A model generated the notes under the pieces. It was given only the letters and a program-made list of their open reading frames with translations, ran no database searches and had not been told where the DNA came from. From DUUI01 sp964345765 (GTDB lineage: Bacteria; Bacillota_I; Bacilli_A; Erysipelotrichales; Erysipelotrichaceae), in assembly GCA_964345765.1 (NCBI GenBank), contig CAYFSJ010000008.1, positions 1-40,699 on the forward strand: a DNA stretch of 40,699 nucleotides, in the 5' to 3' direction. Position numbers and translations under genes: made by a program. This document shows, piece after piece, positions 7,680 to 13,750 of this stretch; within the stretch, counting starts at the first letter, position 1; each line of letters opens with the position of its first letter.

Positions 7680-8615
7680 TTAGTTTTGTTTCGCTTTTTC
7701 TTCTGCTTTAACTGCAGCTAAATTTCTTTCTAAGTCTCGATGGGAGACCATCACGTTTAAATCCGTCTCATCATCTGGTGTAATGATGGATTTAAATGTA
7801 GTCGATCCATAATGATTCTTTAAATAATCAGCAATGACTACCGAGCGATGTTGTCCCCCTGTACATCCAATCGCAATTGTTAAGGTAGATCGATCCATGT
7901 TTAGACTACCATCAATGACATTATCTAATAATGCTACCAAGGCATAGAGGAAGCGTTCTGTTTTTGGATCGGCATGAACCGCATTGATGACTTCTTCATC
8001 TTTACCTGTTTTCTCTCTTAATAACTCGTTCCAATAAGGATTATCTAAAAATCGAACATCAAAGATATAATCGGCATCAATTGGAATCCCAAATCGATAA
8101 CCAAAGGATTGAAAAGAAATACTGGCATTAAAATCAAACTCAATCTCACGATGCAACTCAATCTCATTAATTAATTGTCGCTTACTTAAGAAAGAGGTGT
8201 CAATTTCAATATATTCAGGTTTCATTAATCGATTAAACTCTTGACGCTCTAAACCAATGGCCTCAATTGGGGTTTGAGCTAAATGATGCTTGACAAGTGG
8301 ATGAACCCGTCGATTGTATTTATAACGTTTTAATAATTCATCTTCACGACAATTTAACATAATGACTTTAAAGTCTAATGAATGATCAGCCATACTGTCT
8401 AAGAACTTTTGAAAGTCCATAATGTTAAGACCAAGAATTACTTTGTTGTAATATTTGGTCGGATCTTGATCAACTAAATGGGCTAAATCACCCAATAATT
8501 CATGAGGGAAATTATCAATCGTTAAATAACCCATGTCTTCAAACACACTCATCGTGGTTGTTTTACCCGCTCCAGACATTCCAGTTACAACGATGAAATT
8601 CCTATTACTTAACAT
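7680..8615 (-). CDS. rapZ: RapZ/YvcJ nucleotide-binding protein
   Basis: A 311-residue P-loop protein. Walker A is GMSGAGKTT at residues 12-20, followed by the family segment YLTIDNFPHELL. The C-terminal domain carries IGCTGGQHRSVVIADYL, the conserved region that binds RNA or metabolite in E. coli RapZ. In enterobacteria RapZ governs GlmZ and thus glucosamine-6-phosphate synthesis. In Bacillus the orthologue YvcJ hydrolyses GTP and affects competence gene expression. The start ATG has a GGGAGA site 6-7 bases upstream, and the gene follows the amylase by 3 bases. Confidence 0.94.
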   Translation of the reverse strand: MLSNRNFIVVTGMSGAGKTTTMSVFEDMGYLTIDNFPHELLGDLAHLVDQDPTKYYNKVILGLNIMDFQKFLDSMADHSLDFKVIMLNCREDELLKRYKYNRRVHPLVKHHLAQTPIEAIGLERQEFNRLMKPEYIEIDTSFLSKRQLINEIELHREIEFDFNASISFQSFGYRFGIPIDADYIFDVRFLDNPYWNELLREKTGKDEEVINAVHADPKTERFLYALVALLDNVIDGSLNMDRSTLTIAIGCTGGQHRSVVIADYLKNHYGSTTFKSIITPDDETDLNVMVSHRDLERNLAAVKAEEKAKQN

Positions 8616-8618
8616 AGC

Positions 8619-9878
8619 TTATCTCCCTTCAATGATTAACACAGGATAATCCTGTAGTTGTATTTTATCATGGATAACGGTGATGGGTGTATCATATAGG
8701 GCATTTTTAGAAAATAATTGTTGATTCTCAATTAAGACTGACTCATCATTAAAGTTCAAAATCAACTGATACACATTCACTTTAGTGGTAATAGTTAAAG
8801 TTAAGACCTGATTATTGACATTTGTTTTTGCCCAAACTTCCCCTTCACTGACCCACTGTTTCTTAAGTTGATTACAACGAGTTATTAACTGAACCAAGTC
8901 ATGATCTAAGTCCATCTTGATCGCTTCTTTTTCAAAGAAAGAAGCATCTGGTTGTGTTTTTGATTCTTGACCATGATACATAAATCCCATACCAGGATAT
9001 AACAACATAAAGGATAACCACATCCGATAATCTTTATCGCTTAGTCCATTGGCTCTGACTCGAGCTTGATCATGATTTTCAATAAAGTTCCATTTCGTCT
9101 TATTTCTTAATTGTTGACCATATCGATAATTCAGCAGTTCACTCAATAACGAAAGTTGTGAGTGATCTTTCATAGCTAATTGAACTTGTGGCCAAATATC
9201 ATAATTATAGGAACCATCAAATAAACGTAAGATATCTAAATCACTTGATGTGCCCTCATCATTTTTAGCCAAAGCTTCTCTAAAGTTCAAGTCAATGCTT
9301 TCTGAAAACCATTTTAAATCTGGATGTTTGGCTTTAATAAATGAGACGGCCTCTAACCAAAATTCATAAGGTACTAGTGACGCCACATCACAGCGAAAAC
9401 CATCAACACCAATATCTGCCCAAAACATGAGCACGTTCTTCAGTTCTGTCCATAATTCACGACAACTAAAATCATAGTCAATGATATCTGACCAATCAGC
9501 AACTTTTCGGGTTGGTTGATTATTTTCATCCAAGATAAAGAATTCTGGATTTGTGCTAGCATATTGATGGTCTGCCCCCGCATGATTAAAGACAATGTCG
9601 ATGATTAAACTCATCTTGTGTTGATGAACTTGATTTATAAGTTCTTTAAAGTCATCGAGTGTCCCTAAATCCTCACTCACTTCATAATAATTGGCAATGG
9701 CATAGGGACTGCCATAGGTTCCCTTTCGATTTAGTTTTGAGATGGGATGAAATGGCATGATATAGAGCACATCAAAACCCATTTCTTTAATTCGTTTTAA
9801 GTCAGAAATAAGTGCTTGAATCGTTCCTTCTAAAGTATGATTGCGGATAAATACTTGATAGATATTTTGATTTAACAT
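8619..9878 (-). CDS. Cytoplasmic GH13 alpha-amylase-family glycosidase
   Basis: A 419-residue TIM-barrel enzyme acting on alpha-glucosides. All four GH13 signature regions are present: DIVFNH (D94, H99), GFRCDVAS with nucleophile D164, WFSES with acid/base E193, and FIENHD with D270. There is no signal peptide, so the substrate is intracellular maltodextrin or an imported oligosaccharide. The C-terminal 80 residues look like the usual beta domain. ATG 9878 is selected because AGGAG lies 7 bases upstream; the ATG at 9884 abuts it. It heads the operon with rapZ-yvcK-whiA, where Bacillus has yvcI, an unusual position for an amylase. Exact specificity (amylase, maltogenic, neopullulanase) is not readable. 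Confidence 0.88.
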   Translation of the reverse strand: MLNQNIYQVFIRNHTLEGTIQALISDLKRIKEMGFDVLYIMPFHPISKLNRKGTYGSPYAIANYYEVSEDLGTLDDFKELINQVHQHKMSLIIDIVFNHAGADHQYASTNPEFFILDENNQPTRKVADWSDIIDYDFSCRELWTELKNVLMFWADIGVDGFRCDVASLVPYEFWLEAVSFIKAKHPDLKWFSESIDLNFREALAKNDEGTSSDLDILRLFDGSYNYDIWPQVQLAMKDHSQLSLLSELLNYRYGQQLRNKTKWNFIENHDQARVRANGLSDKDYRMWLSFMLLYPGMGFMYHGQESKTQPDASFFEKEAIKMDLDHDLVQLITRCNQLKKQWVSEGEVWAKTNVNNQVLTLTITTKVNVYQLILNFNDESVLIENQQLFSKNALYDTPITVIHDKIQLQDYPVLIIEGR

Positions 9879-9897
9879 GGTCATTCTCCTTACTGAA

Positions 9898-9928
9898 AGT
9901 TTACCATATTAGAGGACATTTCTAACAA
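9898..9928 (-). promoter_or_regulatory. Possible promoter of the amylase-rapZ-yvcK-whiA operon
   Basis: TTGTTA (9923-9928) and TAAACT (9898-9903) with an upstream TGG (extended -10) are separated by 19 bases, long for sigma-A. It lies between the trxB terminator and the amylase ribosome site, the only gap where this operon could start locally. Confidence 0.4.
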
Positions 9929-9951
9929 AAAAGCCACTTACTCAGTGACTT
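9925..9951 (-). terminator. Terminator overlapping the end of trxB
   Basis: An 8-base-pair stem with one G-U wobble (9944-9951 with 9931-9938), a 5-base loop and a following T6 tract on the minus strand. The trxB stop codon (9938-9940) lies at the edge of the loop, so the hairpin uses the last codons of the gene. Confidence 0.85.
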
Positions 9952-10870
9952 CTTTTGTGATATAGGCAATGGCTTGTTGGGCTGCGATAGCACCATCAGA
10001 GGTTGCTGTAACAATTTGTCTCAATTGTTTTTGATTCATATCACCAATGGTATATAAACCAGCAATCGATGTTTCCATCATCTCATTAACAATGCCATAT
10101 CCGTCTTCATCCAAGATATCCAAGTCTTTTAGATAGTCTGTGGCAGGATCTGCCCCAATATATGGGAAGATGGCTGCCCCTGAAACATCAATGATTTCAT
10201 CACTTTGAGTCGATTTAATTCTTAAGCCTGACACTAAACCATTTTCAACTAAAATCTCTTGAGGTGTATAGTGATATAAGAATTCAATCTTTGGATTTCG
10301 CTTAGCAACTTCTACCGTTCCACGATCGGCTCTAAAGACATCGCGTCTCATAATAACGGTTACTTTGTTGACAAATTGAGTTAAGTAAATCGATTCATCA
10401 ATGGCTGAGTTTCCTCCGCCAATAACAATTACATCTCTGTTTTTAAAGAATGCTCCATCACAAACTGCACAGTATGAGACTCCTTTACCAACTAGCTCAT
10501 CTTCGTGTTCTAAGCCGAGTTTTCGCTCAATCGTTCCAGTGGCCGCAATGACTGCTTTAGACTGATAAACTGAACCATCCTTGGTAGTGACACTAAACAG
10601 TTGATCGTTTTTACTAACACTAGTCACATCTCCATATTGGTAGACAGCCCCAAAGGCAGTGGAGTGAGTATGCATTTTGATGGATAAATCAACTCCAGTA
10701 ATGGAGTCAAAACCAGGATAATTTTCTACTAAGTGGGTTTTTACCATCTTTCCGCCAGGCGCATTGTTCTCTAAAATGAGGGTTCTCATTTCAGCACGCG
10801 TAGCATATACGGCAGCGGTCATCCCAGCTGGACCACTCCCAATAATAATTAAATCGTAAATTTGTTCCAT
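9938..10870 (-). CDS. trxB: Thioredoxin reductase (NADPH, FAD)
   Basis: A 310-residue low-molecular-weight thioredoxin reductase that passes electrons from NADPH to thioredoxin. The FAD-binding GSGPAG is at residues 11-16, the redox pair is CAVC (Cys134/Cys137), and the NADPH domain has GGGNSA (151-156) followed by MRRDVFRADR. The FAD-binding GD box is TIGDMNQKQLRQ near the C terminus. GGGNSA replaces the common GGGDSA and MRR replaces HRR; the arginines that bind the NADPH phosphate remain. Its start lies inside the end of the Lgt-PpaX gene (22-base overlap) with its own AAAGGAA site. The order lgt-ppaX-trxB resembles Bacillus. Confidence 0.93.
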   Translation of the reverse strand: MEQIYDLIIIGSGPAGMTAAVYATRAEMRTLILENNAPGGKMVKTHLVENYPGFDSITGVDLSIKMHTHSTAFGAVYQYGDVTSVSKNDQLFSVTTKDGSVYQSKAVIAATGTIERKLGLEHEDELVGKGVSYCAVCDGAFFKNRDVIVIGGGNSAIDESIYLTQFVNKVTVIMRRDVFRADRGTVEVAKRNPKIEFLYHYTPQEILVENGLVSGLRIKSTQSDEIIDVSGAAIFPYIGADPATDYLKDLDILDEDGYGIVNEMMETSIAGLYTIGDMNQKQLRQIVTATSDGAIAAQQAIAYITKEVTE

Positions 10871-12309
10871 AATTTCCTTTCTGAGAGTAATGGTTCAATT
10901 TCCAACAATGAATAAACCATCGCATTGGGGTTTTGAGCCATTAACATTTGTTGTCGTTTTTCATTTTCTGAATACGCAATCGTATACGCGTTGGCGTTTT
11001 GTCCCGCTAAAATATCATCGACACTATCGCCAATCATGACCACGTTATCATAAGTTCCTTTTAAGTTTTTAACAATCAGATTGATTCCATAAGGATCTGG
11101 TTTTGTTTTTTCGACCAAGTCTTGTCCAACAACTAAGTCAATATAGGGTGTCATTTCCACTTGATCAAGGCCCATCTTAATCATATCGGTTTGTTTATTA
11201 CTAAATATCGCAATCTTATAGCCTTTTTCTTTTAATCCTTTGAGTGCTTCTAAAGCATTGGGCATTGGTTTAGCCAGTGCCTTATGATTTTGTACCATGC
11301 GTGAGCGATAAGTATCGATTAATTGATCGACATTTGGATTGACGACATATTTTTCGAAACTAGAGATTAGGGTTGGTCCAACTAATGAATCATAATCGTC
11401 GTCACTGAGCTCATGGGTTGTTTCGACTTCAGAAAAGACGGATTTAAATGTTTCAATTATAGTTGATTCGGTATCTAAGAGCGTTCCATCAAAATCAAAA
11501 ATTAGAATTGGTAGTTTTGGTTTAACAATCTTTCTAAAGAGACCCAGATAACCTAATAAACCGATGATAATAAATAAAATCGATACAATTTGAGCAATCT
11601 TAAGTCCACCATCACCCACTAATAATGCGTCTGTTCTGAAGATTTCGATAAAGAATCGAACGACTCCATACCACATTAAATAGGCATAAACTAAATCACC
11701 GCGTTTGGTTTTAGTGAAGCGTCTTAATAAGAAATGAATAATTAAGAATCCAATAATATTTAAGACGGATTCCATTAAGAAGGTTGGCATATGGTAGTTA
11801 CCATTGATGAACATCCCCTCTTTAATGAAGTTAGGTAAGAAGTTTAGGGCACTTTCATCGATGACTGGCCCAAAGGCTTCTTTATTAATAAAGTTACCCC
11901 AACGACCAATTCCTTGAGCGACTAAGACAACATATAAAATCTCATCGGCCATGCTGATAAAGTCATACCCTTTTCTTTTTAAATAGAAATAGGCGAAGGC
12001 TAAACCAAAGAATAAGCCACCATGAATGGCTAATCCCCCTTCTTGAAAATTCAAGATAGAGAGTGGGTCTGCTAGATAATGCGCAGGATTAGAGAAGGCA
12101 ACATACCAAAGTCTGGCGCCTAAAATCCCAATTAATAAACAGCCTAAAAAAAGATCTTCCGCTATTTGTAGAGGATAACCTTTCTTTCTAAAGTTTGATT
12201 TTATTATCTGATAAGCAATTAATGCGCCAGATAAAATAAAGACCGCATACCATTTAATTTCAAGTGGTCCTATCTTTAAAAATGTTGTTGAATCTGGAAA
12301 AAAGTTCAT
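10849..12309 (-). CDS. lgt: Fusion: prolipoprotein diacylglyceryl transferase (Lgt) + PpaX-like HAD phosphatase
   Basis: One uninterrupted 486-residue frame joins two enzymes. Residues 1-258 are Lgt, a multi-pass membrane protein that moves diacylglycerol from phosphatidylglycerol onto lipobox cysteines. The signature GRWGNFINKEAFG is present (R136, N139, E144), with H96 in IHGGLF and an FRTD Arg near 225. Residues 265-486 form a HAD hydrolase with all four motifs: DFDGT (D272, D274), SN (S370), K403 in TKPDP and GDSVDD (D428, D431/D432). This pattern and the nearby hprK match PpaX, which hydrolyses pyrophosphate made by HprK. No start codon or ribosome site occurs at the junction. ATG 12309 has GAGGTG upstream. 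The HAD domain should face the cytoplasm. Confidence 0.9.
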   Translation of the reverse strand: MNFFPDSTTFLKIGPLEIKWYAVFILSGALIAYQIIKSNFRKKGYPLQIAEDLFLGCLLIGILGARLWYVAFSNPAHYLADPLSILNFQEGGLAIHGGLFFGLAFAYFYLKRKGYDFISMADEILYVVLVAQGIGRWGNFINKEAFGPVIDESALNFLPNFIKEGMFINGNYHMPTFLMESVLNIIGFLIIHFLLRRFTKTKRGDLVYAYLMWYGVVRFFIEIFRTDALLVGDGGLKIAQIVSILFIIIGLLGYLGLFRKIVKPKLPILIFDFDGTLLDTESTIIETFKSVFSEVETTHELSDDDYDSLVGPTLISSFEKYVVNPNVDQLIDTYRSRMVQNHKALAKPMPNALEALKGLKEKGYKIAIFSNKQTDMIKMGLDQVEMTPYIDLVVGQDLVEKTKPDPYGINLIVKNLKGTYDNVVMIGDSVDDILAGQNANAYTIAYSENEKRQQMLMAQNPNAMVYSLLEIEPLLSERKLWNKFTI

Positions 12310-12332
12310 ATGACACCTCAAATCTGTCTATT

Positions 12333-12361
12333 ATTCTAACACTCGCTCAATTCTTTAACAA
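12333..12361 (-). promoter_or_regulatory. Promoter of the lgt/ppaX-trxB operon
   Basis: TTGTTA (12356-12361) and TAGAAT (12333-12338) are separated by 17 bases and read toward lgt, with the start codon 24 bases past the -10 box. The interval is shared with the divergent small gene on the plus strand. Confidence 0.7.
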
Positions 12362-12405
12362 TCTAATTGAATTAATGTTGTATCATGATTAGTGGAGTGA
12401 TGAAA

Positions 12406-12723
12406 ATGAAATTTAACTTTAAAGCGTTTTTATTTATTGTCTTAGCCTCAATTAGTGTCTACTGTCTATACCTTGCTTTGATTTCATTTCAAAGACCTGG
12501 TTTTCTGTTAGTCTATTTAGGTTTAGCCTTAATTTTTGGTTCTGGTGCTTATCACTTTAGACAACAAAAAGAAGAAACTAAAATTGAAAAGAAAGATAGA
12601 GCTCGTAAACGCCATCAAAAGCAAACAAGAAAAAAGCCCGATTATTATCAAATCGAGCTTTTTTTATTCAATAAGGGGAAAGAGAGAGTACACATTAACA
12701 CTTTAGGGGAGAGTTATGTGTAG
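12406..12723 (+). CDS. Small two-helix membrane protein with basic tail, terminator inside the frame
   Basis: A 105-residue frame lying between lgt and hprK, on the opposite strand to both. Two membrane helices are clear (residues about 5-26 and 31-52). A strongly basic segment follows (EKKDRARKRHQKQTRKK), then about 30 less typical residues. ATG 12406 is chosen because GGAG lies 8 bases upstream; earlier in-frame ATGs at 12385 and 12400 are worse placed. A strong terminator at 12631-12665 covers codons about 76-87, so transcripts may end before the stop codon at 12721-12723. The functional protein may be the first 75-85 residues. I do not recognise a family. The reading frame could also simply run into the shared terminator by chance. 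Confidence 0.6.
   Translation: MKFNFKAFLFIVLASISVYCLYLALISFQRPGFLLVYLGLALIFGSGAYHFRQQKEETKIEKKDRARKRHQKQTRKKPDYYQIELFLFNKGKERVHINTLGESYV
12631..12667. terminator. Strong bidirectional terminator between the small gene and hprK
   Basis: A 13-base-pair stem with one mismatch (12631-12643 with 12651-12663) encloses a 7-base loop. Plus-strand transcripts end in T7 and minus-strand transcripts in T6. It sits 130 bases past the hprK stop codon and would end the S41-uvrB-uvrA-hprK unit. On the plus strand it falls inside the small membrane gene. Confidence 0.85.
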
Positions 12724-12799
12724 TAAGTTCTACTTACACCCCTATTATATCGACCAATTCTCATTAAAATATTGTTATTTTATGTGAGTTTGTGGGAAA

Positions 12800-13738
12800 T
12801 TAAGAATTATTCTTATCAATTAACATTTGATATACTTTTTCTTCAAACTGTTTCGATGAATCAATCCCTCTTCCTTTTAGGGTAAAGTCTGTGACGGCTG
12901 ATTCAACTAACATGGCCATATTACGTCCTTCCTTGACAGGGAAGATCAGTTGAGGAATGGACAAACCTAAAATCGTATAGGGCTCTGCTGTTTCAATGCC
13001 CGTTCTTAAATATTCTTTTGTATCATCCCAAGGCTCTAGTTTAATCACAAAATCAATATTGGATTTAGACATGGTGGATGAGGCACCAAACATCTGGGTC
13101 ACATTCATAATGCCAATCCCTCGAATTTCAATCATCCCCGCTAAGAGGGCTGGTGGTTGGCCAACGAGTTGTCCATGGGTTCGTTTGACATCGACTCGGT
13201 CATCGGCAATCAGGATATGGTTATTTCTAATTAACTCTAAGGCTATCTCTGATTTACCCATCCCAGATTCACCAATAATTAAGACCCCTTTCCCATAAAC
13301 ATTAATTAAGACTCCATGCACATACTCTACGGGTGAGAGCTGTTCATCTAAGTAAGTGATGATATCAATCATGATTTGGGAGGTAGCGACCTCAGACACA
13401 AAGATTGGAAAATTCTTTTGATGAGCAACCTGACATAAGATATCTGGACATGGTAATCCATGTGCCACAACAATAGCTGGTGTCCAACCATCTAAGAGCA
13501 TATCAAATCGTTCCCATTGAAGGTGTTCTGGTAATTGTTGAATAAACGCAATTTCTTTTAGACCAATAATAACAACACGGCGTGGTTCAGTATGGTCAAA
13601 GAAACCGGCTAACTCAAGTCCAGGACGATTGACATCTGGAACAATGATCCAACGATCTAAGGATTGTTCATTTCCAGTAATTTGTTGAAATCCAAAATGA
13701 TTTTTAAAATCTCTAATTAGGCATTTAATCTCATCCAT
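12800..13738 (-). CDS. hprK: HPr kinase/phosphorylase
   Basis: Bifunctional enzyme that phosphorylates HPr on Ser46 with ATP or PPi and removes it by phosphorolysis, releasing pyrophosphate. It sets carbon catabolite repression in Firmicutes. The 312 residues are typical. His141 in VHGVL, Walker A GESGMGKS (156-163), the DD pair at 179-180 and the HprK signature EIRGIGIMNV (204-213) are all visible. The C-terminal FPVKEGRNMAMLVE segment is the family's K3 loop. It follows uvrA by 12 bases with a GAGGAG site. Its partner pyrophosphatase activity is encoded nearby in the Lgt-PpaX fusion. Confidence 0.96.
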   Translation of the reverse strand: MDEIKCLIRDFKNHFGFQQITGNEQSLDRWIIVPDVNRPGLELAGFFDHTEPRRVVIIGLKEIAFIQQLPEHLQWERFDMLLDGWTPAIVVAHGLPCPDILCQVAHQKNFPIFVSEVATSQIMIDIITYLDEQLSPVEYVHGVLINVYGKGVLIIGESGMGKSEIALELIRNNHILIADDRVDVKRTHGQLVGQPPALLAGMIEIRGIGIMNVTQMFGASSTMSKSNIDFVIKLEPWDDTKEYLRTGIETAEPYTILGLSIPQLIFPVKEGRNMAMLVESAVTDFTLKGRGIDSSKQFEEKVYQMLIDKNNS

Positions 13739-13750
13739 AAGGTCACTCCT

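Noticed and set aside
10849..12309. Separate ppaX gene with its own start inside the fusion
   Set aside because: No ATG, GTG or TTG in frame and no ribosome site occurs at the Lgt/HAD junction near 11500-11540.
12406..12723. Small membrane gene as an ArfA or BrfA homologue
   Set aside because: The terminator-in-gene layout is similar, but two membrane helices and the lack of a recognisable ArfA/BrfA motif argue against homology. Only the possible regulation is kept as a finding.
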